A stretch of DNA of 64,000 bases, from contig JAEZKZ010000045.1 in the NCBI GenBank assembly GCA_023415305.1, positions 162,832 through 226,831 of the forward strand. The letters run 5' to 3'. Source of the stretch: Bacillota bacterium (GTDB lineage Bacteria; Bacillota; Clostridia; Acetivibrionales; DSM-1351). Shown here piece by piece: positions 35,546 through 43,730 of this stretch (position 1 is the stretch's first letter; every line of letters begins with the position of its first letter). A program made the translations under genes and the position numbers. Below the pieces are notes generated by a model. It was given only the letters and a program-made list of their open reading frames with translations. It was not told the origin of the DNA and did not search any database.

Positions 35546-35665
35546 CTCCTATATTCGCCTTAGAGCGGATATGAGAGCAGACTAATTTCATTACATTTTG
35601 TGGCCGTTATGTCGGCTTAAAACCAATAAAGTATAAAAGCCACAATGTGGCTCATGGAGGTTAAT
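35546..35665 (+). repeat. Family A leader repeat, copy 3 (before ureE)
   Basis: CTCCTATATTCGC pairs with GCGGATATGAGAG-like bases through two G-U pairs around a short loop. TTTCATTACATTTTGTGGCC, a GTTATGTCGGC variant and AGCCACAATGTGGCT precede TCATGGAGGTTAATATG. Paired substitutions relative to copies 1 and 4 support an RNA stem. Confidence 0.88.
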
Positions 35666-36217
35666 ATGCTTATAGACAATGTTGTATGCAGTAAACCTGG
35701 CAGAATTGATTTGACGGGTTTTGTAATTGATTTTGTTGAAATTGAATGGTACGAAGTTTCTAAAAAAATACTTCATAAGATTAGCCGTAATGGGGTAGAA
35801 GTCGGTATAAAGCTAATTAGTGACAAGGCTCTGAAGCATGGAGATATTTTGCACCTTGAAGGGAATAGTGCGCTTGTGGTCCAAATCCCCGAGTGCGATT
35901 GTATTGCTCTGAAGCCCCAAAACTTGTCGTCCATGGGCAAGGCCTGTTATGAAATTGGCAACAGGCATTCTCCACTGTTTTATCAGGAGGACACATTGCT
36001 GATGCCCTATGATCCGCCCCTGCTTGAAGCATTAAAGAAATGCGGCTTTGACGCTTACAAGTGTTCAGCCAGATTGATAGCACCCTTGGGGGCAATTCAT
36101 CACGAGCATTCACATTCACATGCGCATGTACATTCAAAGGAACAAAGGGAACAGCAATTGCAGGTAAATCCAGAGAAATACCATCAGGTGAATGAACTTC
36201 AGCATGTTCACATATGA
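35666..36217 (+). CDS. ureE: Urease accessory protein UreE (nickel metallochaperone)
   Basis: The 183-residue UreE has an N-terminal peptide-binding domain and a central metal-binding domain (LEALKKCGFDAYKCSARLIAP, just before the His tail). The C-terminus is His-rich (HHEHSHSHAHVHSK, then HQVNELQHVHI), which stores and delivers nickel to UreG. Two earlier in-frame ATGs (35645, 35654) come from the repeat upstream. The GGAGG spacing selects 35666. Confidence 0.92.
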   Translation: MLIDNVVCSKPGRIDLTGFVIDFVEIEWYEVSKKILHKISRNGVEVGIKLISDKALKHGDILHLEGNSALVVQIPECDCIALKPQNLSSMGKACYEIGNRHSPLFYQEDTLLMPYDPPLLEALKKCGFDAYKCSARLIAPLGAIHHEHSHSHAHVHSKEQREQQLQVNPEKYHQVNELQHVHI

Positions 36218-36229
36218 ACGGGGGACAGC

Positions 36230-36340
36230 GTGAAAAAAACATTTTGCAAGTTCCAGTGCTTTTTACGCAGCGAAAAGCCACTACATGTCTTTTCACTACT
36301 ATTTGTATACGCGCTCTGCGCGTAGATGGAGGCTATTTTT
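36230..36340 (+). repeat. Family B leader repeat, copy 2 (before ureF)
   Basis: This is a clear copy of 33003-33110 with about three quarters of positions identical. The TACGCGC/GCGCGTA stem is fully conserved while its loop differs (TCT instead of TAT). GATGGAGGCTATTTTTATG follows, giving the ureF ribosome site. Confidence 0.87.
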
Positions 36341-37063
36341 ATGCATAATAATCTGGCAGACAAAACCGGCTTGAAGAAGTCTTCATATCTACAGCTGCTG
36401 CATATCAGCGATCCCCTTCTACCTATTGGCGGCTTTACGCATTCCTACGGGCTTGAAACCTATGTGCAGAAGGAACTGGTGAACAGCAGCTCGGCGGCTC
36501 GAAAATATGTTATTGCCTATTTAAAGCACAATTACCTGTATAATGATTTACTTGCCATGAGGCTGGCCTGGGAGTTTGCCGAAAATAATAATCTTGACCG
36601 ACTTATTGACTTGAATAATATCCTGTGTGCGTCAAAAGCTCCTATGGAATTGCGTAATGCCAGTACAAAACTGGGACTGCGGCTTATAAAAATAATTGAG
36701 GACGAATTGGAAAATGAAGCGTTGTTTACAGAGTATCTCAGGGCAGTTAAAGCTGATAGATGTCAAAGCAATTACTGTGTGGTTTACGGGATGACGGCCT
36801 TTCTGTTCAATATCGGAAAAGAAGAGGCCATGTGCGCTATAACTTACAATACCGCTTCAACAATCATAAATAATTGTGCGAAGCTGATACCGATAAGTCA
36901 GATGGATGGGCAGAGAATACTTTTTGATGTACGGAAAGATATTGAAGAAATAGTGGAAAAAGCGGGAGATTTAACTCTTGAGGATCTGGGAATGTGCAGC
37001 ATCGGCTTTGATATCAGATCCATGCAGCACGAACGGCTTTATACCAGGATTTATATCTCCTGA
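36341..37063 (+). CDS. ureF: Urease accessory protein UreF
   Basis: The 240-residue all-helical UreF has the signature LLHISDPLLPIGGFTHSYGLETYVQ (split over residues 16-41) and the C-terminal DIRSMQHERLYTRIYIS. It works with UreD and UreG as the GTPase-regulating scaffold during nickel insertion. The start is the ATG at 36341 after GGAGG; the longer in-frame start lies in the repeat. A 77-base gap with a solo C-type motif separates it from ureG. Confidence 0.92.
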   Translation: MHNNLADKTGLKKSSYLQLLHISDPLLPIGGFTHSYGLETYVQKELVNSSSAARKYVIAYLKHNYLYNDLLAMRLAWEFAENNNLDRLIDLNNILCASKAPMELRNASTKLGLRLIKIIEDELENEALFTEYLRAVKADRCQSNYCVVYGMTAFLFNIGKEEAMCAITYNTASTIINNCAKLIPISQMDGQRILFDVRKDIEEIVEKAGDLTLEDLGMCSIGFDIRSMQHERLYTRIYIS

Positions 37064-37081
37064 TGGATTTGCTTGAAGCAG

Positions 37082-37111
37082 GCACTAAACAGCTTTGAAA
37101 GCTAATTATTG
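37082..37111 (+). repeat. Solo copy of the family C flanking motif
   Basis: GCACTAAACAGCTTTG followed by AAAGCTAATTATTG matches the motif that borders family C copies (10274-10304, 26234-26264) with a few changes. It lies alone between ureF and ureG. Confidence 0.6.
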
Positions 37112-37140
37112 AAAAATGAAGCAGAGAGGAACAGTATATT

Positions 37141-37749
37141 ATGGGATACGTTAAAATAGGAATCGGAGGGCCTGTTGGCTCTGGAAAGACGGCAATTATA
37201 GAGCGGCTGACCAGAAAGTTGTCTGGTGAATACAGCATAGGTGTTGTGACAAATGATATTTATACAAAGGAAGATGCGGAATTTCTTATAAAAAACAGTG
37301 CATTACCCGCTGAAAGAATCCTCGGTGTAGAAACCGGTGGATGCCCGCATACGGCAATAAGGGAGGATGCTTCCATGAACCTTGAGGCTGTTGAGGAACT
37401 AACCAATAAATTCAGAGACATTGAAATTGTATTTATCGAGAGCGGAGGAGACAATCTATCTGCAACCTTCAGCCCAGAATTGGCAGATGCCACAATATAT
37501 GTTATTGATGTTGCTGAAGGGGATAAAATACCCAGAAAAGGCGGTCCGGGGATAACCAGATCAGACCTGCTGGTCATAAATAAAATTGACCTTGCTCCAT
37601 ATGTGGGAGCCAGTTTGGAAGTAATGGACAGAGATTCAAGAAAAATGAGAGGCAGCAAACCCTTTGTATTTACCAACCTGAATACAAATGAGGGCCTGGA
37701 TAAGGTTATTAGCTGGATCAAGCGCAGCGTACTTCTGGAGGGGGTTTAA
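37141..37749 (+). CDS. ureG: Urease accessory GTPase UreG
   Basis: The 202-residue SIMIBI-class GTPase has P-loop GGPVGSGKTAII, VTNDIYTKEDAEFL, the nickel-binding Cys-Pro-His in ETGGCPHTAIREDASMNL, IESGGDNL and the guanine-specific NKIDLAPYVGA. It supplies GTP energy for nickel delivery into UreC. It lies between ureF and ureD, and AGAGAGGA acts as the ribosome site. Confidence 0.96.
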   Translation: MGYVKIGIGGPVGSGKTAIIERLTRKLSGEYSIGVVTNDIYTKEDAEFLIKNSALPAERILGVETGGCPHTAIREDASMNLEAVEELTNKFRDIEIVFIESGGDNLSATFSPELADATIYVIDVAEGDKIPRKGGPGITRSDLLVINKIDLAPYVGASLEVMDRDSRKMRGSKPFVFTNLNTNEGLDKVISWIKRSVLLEGV

Positions 37750-37792
37750 AGTATTTATTTAATTGCGTAAATGTAACAGGGGAGGTGTTATT

Positions 37793-38608
37793 TTGGTTAA
37801 CATGTTTGGAAATGAAAGTGTGCTTTATGTAAAAACAGGATTTTCCAACAACAGAACAATCATAGAGGACTCTTATTTTACAGCTCCATATAAAATAGCA
37901 AAACCCTTCTACAATTATGAGCGTAATATGGCCGAGGTTATGGTAATGAGTGCCTCTGCCGGAGTCATGGAGGGAGACAGTTACCTGACCGAAGTTGACG
38001 TCGGAAGAGCATCCTCGTTGTCACTACAGGGTCAGTCCTATACAAAAATTCATAAAATGAATAATGGGTATGCTAAACAGAAAAATTTATTTTATGTACA
38101 GGAGGATGCCTGCTTTGACTATGACCCAAAGCCTTCCATTCCCTTCGGAGATTCGAATTTTTATAGTGAAAGCATCTGTTATTTATTCAGGGGAGCCCAA
38201 TATCTTTATTCTGAAATTATAGCCTGTGGAAGGGATAAAAGTGGAGAACGGTTTAATTTTAAAAGATTTAAAAGTCATAATAAAGTGTTCTATTGCAATG
38301 ATCTGATTTTTGCAGATAATCAGGAGTTAAGACCCGATAATCAGGTCTTAACCGAACTTGGATTTTTCGAAGGCTATACACATCAGGCTACCGTGGCCTA
38401 TTTCCATGATGAAATGAAAAGGGAGGCCTTGCTTGAAAGGCTTTTTGACGAAATTAAGGAATACCGGGATGTTGAAGCGGGAATATCAACTACTTATAAA
38501 TATGGAATAATCATACGGATATTGGCAAACAGCAGTGATTATTTGGAAAATATAATCGTGAGTATTCGAGATGTAATATACAATATAAAGAAAAGTTATT
38601 GTACGTGA
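37793..38608 (+). CDS. ureD: Urease accessory protein UreD/UreH
   Basis: The protein of about 271 residues has the UreD-type motifs VMVMSASAGVMEGDSYLTEV, LQGQSYTKIHKMNNGYA and a YDPKPSIPFGDSNFYSE segment. It bridges UreF-UreG to urease during metallation. GGGGAGG at 37780 suits the TTG at 37793; ATG 37802 is the alternative. The last six codons (KKSYCT) and stop lie in a family D repeat, so the original C-terminus may have been replaced. Confidence 0.88.
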   Translation: MVNMFGNESVLYVKTGFSNNRTIIEDSYFTAPYKIAKPFYNYERNMAEVMVMSASAGVMEGDSYLTEVDVGRASSLSLQGQSYTKIHKMNNGYAKQKNLFYVQEDACFDYDPKPSIPFGDSNFYSESICYLFRGAQYLYSEIIACGRDKSGERFNFKRFKSHNKVFYCNDLIFADNQELRPDNQVLTELGFFEGYTHQATVAYFHDEMKREALLERLFDEIKEYRDVEAGISTTYKYGIIIRILANSSDYLENIIVSIRDVIYNIKKSYCT

Positions 38609-38735
38609 GAACAGCTCATAGAAATGTGGAAGGATGGTTAAAAACAGTTAGAGGAATTTTGTGACAAGAGAATTACTCTAACTGTTTTGTGTCCGACACC
38701 ATTTCTATGAGCTGTTCGGGAGTACACTGATACGG
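38585..38735 (+). repeat. Family D hairpin repeat, copy 2
   Basis: An 18-bp perfect stem joins 38609-38626 to 38700-38717. An inner 13-bp stem joins 38641-38653 to 38676-38688 and is absent from copy 1. It overlaps the end of ureD and separates ureD from the convergent DUF1015 gene, so it could act as a two-way terminator. Confidence 0.88.
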
Positions 38736-38748
38736 TCTATTTTTTATT

Positions 38749-40128
38749 CTACTTGATTTTTCTGCATTCCAGATAGAAGCGTTTTTCCTCGGCTTCACCC
38801 ATTGAAAAGGTTTTTCTTGGCAGGGCGCCATCCAGAATTACAGTTTTGAAAAGGTCGGTTTTATTCATGGATGGCAGATAAAAGCCTATATTGCCTTCTT
38901 GTGAACCGAGCTTTGTGACAACCTCTTCCCCATGAATATAGTCGATTTTTACCTCAGGGTGTTCTTTCATGTAAAAATCCAGAAAAGACTGTAGGGTACC
39001 GACTTCCAGATTGCTGACAGGGTCTTGGACAGATATGCTGCCCCTTCCGGCTGCCGTAACATATTCAAAGAGGTGTACCGAGCTATTTGGTTTATCAGAA
39101 ATATTAAGGCCGACAGTTTTTTCACAGGTTGAACCAACTGAACCAGCTGAACCGACTGATTCTACCGAACCGGCAGCTCTGCTGCTGAAGGCTTTAAATT
39201 CCTTTAAAATATCCTCTGAGTTTACATTAAATAATACTCTGTGAATAGGTTCAAAAACCAGACCTTCATCGTGTACGTTAACCAACTCCACAAGAGCGTA
39301 TCTTGCAGGATGGTTTTCCTGTTCTTCCGGGGTAAGACATTTCTTCAGGTTTTCCCAATGACCTTTTGCAGAAGCAAGGGAATGGTTCCCGTCGCCTACG
39401 GCAAAGAGAAGAATGTCTTTTGTGTTGTCCACGTTATATTTATTACAGAAAACTTCCTTTTGGGCTAGCTTTGCCAGAGCGTCGGAAATTGCTTGCAGGT
39501 CATTTTCGCCGTCTACTTTGTAACCTTTTATATGGCCTCCGTTCATCATAAGCTCAAAATCATAAAGTTTTTCAAGCTGAGCCGACTTTGCAGCCAAGGG
39601 TTCAATAACAGTTTTATCGGGATCATCTATAAGAACCATTATATGAGGAAGCTCTATAGTGGCATTCTCTCTGATTTTGATTCTGGGTGGAAGCCGGTCG
39701 AGTACAGTTCCTTCGGTAGCCCTTATCAGAGTATTTGAACCCTTGTTGTAATCATAGCATTCCAAATCAAGGGCAACAATCAAGCCTTTTCTTGATTCCG
39801 CATGAGAGGTCTTTCTGTCGACCAGAATGAAACATCCGTCAAGTCCTGTCAACACTCTATCCTCTATATAGTTTTTCATTGTGGAATTAATATCGGAGAT
39901 TCTTACATCACTATCACCGTCTTCAAGAAATACCTCCGGAAAAATTATTTTCAAGGTTGAGGGATATCCTTTTGTAAGAGTTTCAACTTCTTTCCAGTAT
40001 TCATGTTCTGAAGTATACTGGTCGCAGGCAACAACAGCCCATTTATTTAAATCTGTATTTTTTTCGGGGAGCATAATTTCAGGAATATGTACGCCCAACT
40101 GCGATAAAGAATTAATATATTTACTCAT
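38749..40128 (-). CDS. DUF1015 family protein
   Basis: The 459-residue DUF1015 protein has CDQYTSEHEYW near the N-terminus, DGNHSLASAKGHWENLK in the middle and DYIHGEE near the end. A GGAGGTAAA site before the ATG at 40128 sets the start, although the frame extends further. Residues around 330-350 carry a low-complexity GSVESVGSAGSVGS run from short tandem repeats, probably a recent expansion in a loop. The molecular function of the family is not settled to my knowledge. Confidence 0.85.
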   Translation of the reverse strand: MSKYINSLSQLGVHIPEIMLPEKNTDLNKWAVVACDQYTSEHEYWKEVETLTKGYPSTLKIIFPEVFLEDGDSDVRISDINSTMKNYIEDRVLTGLDGCFILVDRKTSHAESRKGLIVALDLECYDYNKGSNTLIRATEGTVLDRLPPRIKIRENATIELPHIMVLIDDPDKTVIEPLAAKSAQLEKLYDFELMMNGGHIKGYKVDGENDLQAISDALAKLAQKEVFCNKYNVDNTKDILLFAVGDGNHSLASAKGHWENLKKCLTPEEQENHPARYALVELVNVHDEGLVFEPIHRVLFNVNSEDILKEFKAFSSRAAGSVESVGSAGSVGSTCEKTVGLNISDKPNSSVHLFEYVTAAGRGSISVQDPVSNLEVGTLQSFLDFYMKEHPEVKIDYIHGEEVVTKLGSQEGNIGFYLPSMNKTDLFKTVILDGALPRKTFSMGEAEEKRFYLECRKIK

Positions 40129-40417
40129 TTTACCTCCAACAAGCGTGATTTCGACCGATGCTTTTATATACAATACTAATAATATTACATTAAAATTAAT
40201 AAATATTCACAGTAATTTTACAATAATCTCCGTTTTTAGTCAATTTTCATATATAAAAATCAAATTAACATCTGATTATTTTTATTTCTTTTGTTGAATT
40301 TTTTGCTTCACAATTACAAATAATATTATCAAGGGATTAGTAAACTTTTGCGCTATACTTACAAACAATTTCAAGTTTCTAATTGCCGATACTACTATTT
40401 ACAAAAGGAGGGATGAG

Positions 40418-40960
40418 TTGCTAAAGAAATATAGTAAAGTTCTTGGTTTGCCTGTAATTTCCGCAAGAGACGGACTTAAAATCGGCACACTGAAAGATAT
40501 TATTTTTAACAAGGATAATAAAGGTATACTCGCCTTCCTGATGGAAAAAGGTATTTATGCTGTAAAAGGCAACGTAATACTACTCAATAGTATACTAAGT
40601 CTTGGAAACGATGCGCTGATAATTGACAATCCGGCTAATCTCATGGAATTCAGGCGTTTTAAGAAACTGTACAATATTCATGATAGAACTAATTTAAGAG
40701 GATTAAAAATCTTTACTCATACAGGGGAAGATTTAGGTGTAGTACAGGATGTTCTCTTTGATTACAAAACCGGGAAGGTTGAAGGTGTTCAGGTGTCGGA
40801 TGGTCTGGTTCAAGACATTATAATGGGCAGAAATATACTTCCGTTTTTTGGAAAGATTGAAATAGGCACTGGCAACATATTAGTACAAAATGAGGCAGTT
40901 GAAGAAATGATAAGTACTGGCGGTGGCTTAAGAAGCAGGCTGGAAAACCAATACCATTAA
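40418..40960 (+). CDS. Protein with two PRC-barrel domains
   Basis: The 180-residue protein starts at TTG after AAGGAGGGA. It contains two PRC-barrel-like halves, VLGLPVISARDGLKIGTLKDIIF (residues 8-30) and LRGLKIFTHTGEDLGVVQDVLFD (about 92-114). PRC-barrel proteins serve as small adaptor domains in sporulation, ribosome maturation and photosystem assembly. Its role here is unknown. The 289-base gap upstream, shared with the divergent DUF1015 gene, holds AT-rich promoter-like DNA but no clear RNA element. Confidence 0.8.
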   Translation: MLKKYSKVLGLPVISARDGLKIGTLKDIIFNKDNKGILAFLMEKGIYAVKGNVILLNSILSLGNDALIIDNPANLMEFRRFKKLYNIHDRTNLRGLKIFTHTGEDLGVVQDVLFDYKTGKVEGVQVSDGLVQDIIMGRNILPFFGKIEIGTGNILVQNEAVEEMISTGGGLRSRLENQYH

Positions 40961-40995
40961 TGAACAACTAATGAAAACAACAAGGAGGAGATTTT

Positions 40996-41175
40996 ATGAT
41001 GAGAAGCTTTGCCAAGGGACTTTTAATTGGCGGATTAATAGGAGCGTCATTAAGCGTTCTTACAAATCCTGAAATAGTTGATCCTCACATGAGAAGAAAA
41101 ATGATTAAATCAGGAAGAAAAGTTTGGCGCAGGTCCAATAATGTCTTTTGTGACATGATGCAAATGTTCAGATAA
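40996..41175 (+). CDS. Small 59-residue protein, YtxH-like
   Basis: This short gene has a strong SD (AAGGAGGAG) and starts MMRSFAKGLLIGGLIGASLSVLTNP. That is one Gly-rich hydrophobic segment followed by a basic tail (RRKMIKSGRKVWRRS). The layout recalls small YtxH/general-stress-type membrane proteins. It lies 35 bases after the PRC-barrel gene and ends just before a strong terminator, so the two form an operon. Confidence 0.75.
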   Translation: MMRSFAKGLLIGGLIGASLSVLTNPEIVDPHMRRKMIKSGRKVWRRSNNVFCDMMQMFR

Positions 41176-41186
41176 TTTTCAACAAT

Positions 41187-41232
41187 CACTAAAAGCCGAA
41201 CATATTGATGTTTGGCTTTTAGTGGCTTTTTT
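41187..41232 (+). terminator. Strong intrinsic terminator
   Basis: A 17-bp stem (41187-41203 with 41208-41224) with a 4-base loop is followed by GCTTTTTT. It ends the PRC-barrel operon. Confidence 0.92.
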
Positions 41233-41317
41233 CCCTGGACGCGGGGTTTGAAGGGCGGTGCGATAGTGGCTATTTGTTATCCCCTTTTCGGTTTTTTGAA
41301 GGTTGGGAGGGTGCATA

Positions 41318-42367
41318 TTGAGAAATGTTAAAAAAGCAGTATTCTACATAATACTGAGTTTAATTACTATCTCATTAATAATCTTTATATATTATTACAG
41401 CGATAAAATATTGAAAATTTTATCTCCCTTTTTAATTGCTGTTTTTATTGCTTATGCAATCTATCCGCTGGTAATAAGATTTGAACGGAATGGAATCAAA
41501 AGAAGCCTTTCTATTCTAATAATCTATGCATTTACCATATTATCAATCACCATTTTTCTTGTATATATAATGCCTCATGTTGCCAGTAACGCAAAGGAAC
41601 TTTTTAATACCTTGCCGGATATTGCAGAAAGATACCGTGAAATATTTAATTCATATATTTCGAGGATAAGGACAAGTAAATGGCCTGCTGAAGTAAAAAA
41701 TATAATTTTTGGTGAGATTAATACAGGGACGGGACTCGTACAGAATTATGCCGCACGTGCCATGAAAAAATCGCTGGCGATTCTTACCTCCTCAATAGGA
41801 ATATTCTTCAATTTTGTGTTGTCAATGATAATAGCCTACTATCTTTTAAAGGATATTGAGAATATTAAGAGAGCAACACTGATGCTGGCTCCGAAGAAAA
41901 TGCGTAATGATCTGATTAATATAGGCCGGGAACTGAACTCGATTATTACCAATTTCATACGCGGACAGCTAACCACAGCCTTTATCGTAGGATTGCTTGA
42001 GACAATCGGCTTATACGTTGTCCATGTAAGATATCCCTTCATCCTCGGAGCAATCGGAGGAATCGCAAATATAATCCCGTTTTTCGGCCCCTTTCTGGGA
42101 GCAATACCCGCAGTAGCTCTTGCACTTCTGCAATCACCTACCAAGGCTCTTTTGGCAGCACTGGTATTTATTGTTGTACAGCAAATAGACAATGCTTTCA
42201 TTTCACCCAAAATAATAGAAGGGAAATTAGGACTACACCCTATTACTACAATAATAGCAGTCTTAATCGGTGGGGAATTTTTCGGTATTTGGGGTATGCT
42301 CTTTGGCGTTCCTGTAACTGCTATGATAAAAGTCATATTGAAAAGAGCAGTGGATGTGATTGTATAG
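41318..42367 (+). CDS. AI-2E family transporter (YtvI/PerM-like)
   Basis: The 349-residue membrane protein has about eight hydrophobic segments. The family motif region GAIGGIANIIPFFGPFLGAIPAVALAL (split for length) is near residue 240, and QQIDNAFISPKIIEGKLGLHP follows. The TTG at 41318 is chosen because GGGAGGG lies 6 bases upstream. Members export small molecules or act in Na+/H+ exchange and sporulation; substrate is unknown. Confidence 0.88.
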   Translation: MRNVKKAVFYIILSLITISLIIFIYYYSDKILKILSPFLIAVFIAYAIYPLVIRFERNGIKRSLSILIIYAFTILSITIFLVYIMPHVASNAKELFNTLPDIAERYREIFNSYISRIRTSKWPAEVKNIIFGEINTGTGLVQNYAARAMKKSLAILTSSIGIFFNFVLSMIIAYYLLKDIENIKRATLMLAPKKMRNDLINIGRELNSIITNFIRGQLTTAFIVGLLETIGLYVVHVRYPFILGAIGGIANIIPFFGPFLGAIPAVALALLQSPTKALLAALVFIVVQQIDNAFISPKIIEGKLGLHPITTIIAVLIGGEFFGIWGMLFGVPVTAMIKVILKRAVDVIV

Positions 42368-42522
42368 GATTGTAACCTGGCCCTGAAAATAAAAAAATCC
42401 TGCTTTATATAATAATTTCCCCTTGTAATAACATAACCTGACAATTATTATATTTCTATAGGTATTAGTAAGTGGATTAAAATAGCATAATATAATTAAT
42501 ATTTGATCTACAGGAGGCAGGT

Positions 42523-42867
42523 ATGATACTGACAAGGAAGAGGAAGCTAAGAATAATCATTGGAATAGCTATTATATTTATTGTTTATGGTATACTGGAT
42601 TATCTTTTTAAATTTAATGTCGATGAAAAAGTAGTAAGCAATGTTGGAATGGTATTAATGATAGCTGCCTTCGGACTGCTATTTAGCCGCGGTGATCAGG
42701 CAAACACAAAGCAGCCGGACAATCAGCAGGTTGATTCGGGAACAAATCCAGAATCCGATGAAAGCCAGGTTGAACAGACTGCATTGGAGAATGACATGGT
42801 TAAGGGTCAGGATATGGAAGCTACAAGTAATGATGATACAAGGAACGATATACGTTCTGGCTCTTGA
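42523..42867 (+). CDS. Small membrane protein with acidic tail
   Basis: The 114-residue protein has two predicted transmembrane helices (about 10-28 and 40-57) and a hydrophilic, Asp/Glu/Gln-rich C-terminal half without recognised domain. CAGGAGG precedes the ATG. Its TGA stop overlaps the -35 box (TTGACA) of the promoter that drives the downstream T-box, so the two units are tightly packed. Confidence 0.7.
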   Translation: MILTRKRKLRIIIGIAIIFIVYGILDYLFKFNVDEKVVSNVGMVLMIAAFGLLFSRGDQANTKQPDNQQVDSGTNPESDESQVEQTALENDMVKGQDMEATSNDDTRNDIRSGS

Positions 42868-42892
42868 CATTACAAAACAGATTTTATATCAT
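42864..42892 (+). promoter_or_regulatory. Promoter of the T-box transcript
   Basis: TTGACA (42864-42869) and TATCAT (42887-42892) are 17 bases apart. The T-box stem I begins about 25 bases downstream. Confidence 0.8.
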
Positions 42893-42914
42893 AATTAGGT
42901 GATTTTATAATTTA

Positions 42915-43215
42915 AAAGCAATGAACAAGAGGAGTACGCAGTTATATTTCCACAGAGAGGAACCATTAGGCTTTGATAGAAAAGCCCCGGGTGAAAGGTT
43001 CTGAAAAACAGCTGCTGAAGGTAGCTTGGGAGCTCTGTACTGAAATTTGTTAAAGTAGGCTGCAGCGGAGGTTCGGACGTTATCCGATTAAAGATTCACA
43101 GGGGGCTTTAAATTACAAGCACTCCGTTAAACCGGTCGGTTGAATAAAATCCTGTGAAATTTTGGTGGTACCGCGAGTTAAGATGCTTCGTCCAAATACT
43201 GGACGGAGCTTTTTC
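42915..43215 (+). promoter_or_regulatory. T-box leader (probably valine tRNA-responsive)
   Basis: Stem I begins near AACAAGAGGAGTACGCAG, with the AGTA loop-E element. The conserved T-box GGTGGTACCGCG is at 43164-43175. The terminator (GCTTCGTCCA/TGGACGGAGC, then TTTTT) is at 43185-43214. The specifier cannot be fixed by eye: the loop contains GTA and GTT (valine) but also TTT. Valine is inferred from valS downstream. Confidence 0.92.
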
Positions 43216-43279
43216 AGTATATAGAAATTTATATCTTGAACGACACTCTATTAAATTGAGAAGGAGAGAGGAGAAGGTT

Positions 43280-43522
43280 ATGGATTTATTGGATATAATT
43301 TCTCTGATTGTTTTGGCAATAGGCTTTATAATAGTACTTTCTGCCAAAGCTATAGTGAAAAAACTAAATCTGGTAGAAAAACAGAAATGTCAGAATGCTT
43401 CTGAGATGACAGAAGACGAAATCCAGGAATACAAATACAACACAGCTATTTTCAAAACAAAAATTGCAGGATTGGTGATTTTACTACCGGGACTGATATT
43501 ACTCTTTATCTTTTCCAGATAA
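43280..43522 (+). CDS. Small membrane protein between T-box and valS
   Basis: The 80-residue protein has two hydrophobic helices (about 4-22 and 60-78) around a charged loop (KKLNLVEKQKCQNASEMTEDE). An AGGAGAAGG ribosome site precedes the ATG. It is the first gene after the T-box terminator, so it should be induced with valS when charged tRNA is scarce. I do not recognise the family. Confidence 0.7.
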   Translation: MDLLDIISLIVLAIGFIIVLSAKAIVKKLNLVEKQKCQNASEMTEDEIQEYKYNTAIFKTKIAGLVILLPGLILLFIFSR

Positions 43523-43650
43523 ATGCAGGCAGCCATAAACTAAAGAATTATTTCTACTTTTGACAAGTATGATTTAGTGAAATAGTACAATTAAAATAAT
43601 TTGGAGGGTTAGCTTGAAATACTTCACTAAAGCTCGTCTTCCAAAGTAAC

Positions 43651-43730
43651 CTCCTTTATTCGCCCCATTGCGGATATTGGAGTAGATACATTACATTTTT
43701 TGGCCACAATGGTGGCTCATGGAGGCTAAT
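43651..43730 (+). repeat. Family A leader repeat, copy 4 (before valS)
   Basis: CTCCTTTATTCGC pairs with GCGGATATTGGAG around CCCATT. The linker TAGATACATTACATT and the hairpin GCCACAATGGTGGC precede TCATGGAGGCTAATATG. It is the shortest and cleanest copy. Confidence 0.88.

Noticed and set aside
37014..37238. Antisense frames across the urease accessory genes
   Set aside because: They are shadows of well-supported plus-strand genes with no SD or family match.
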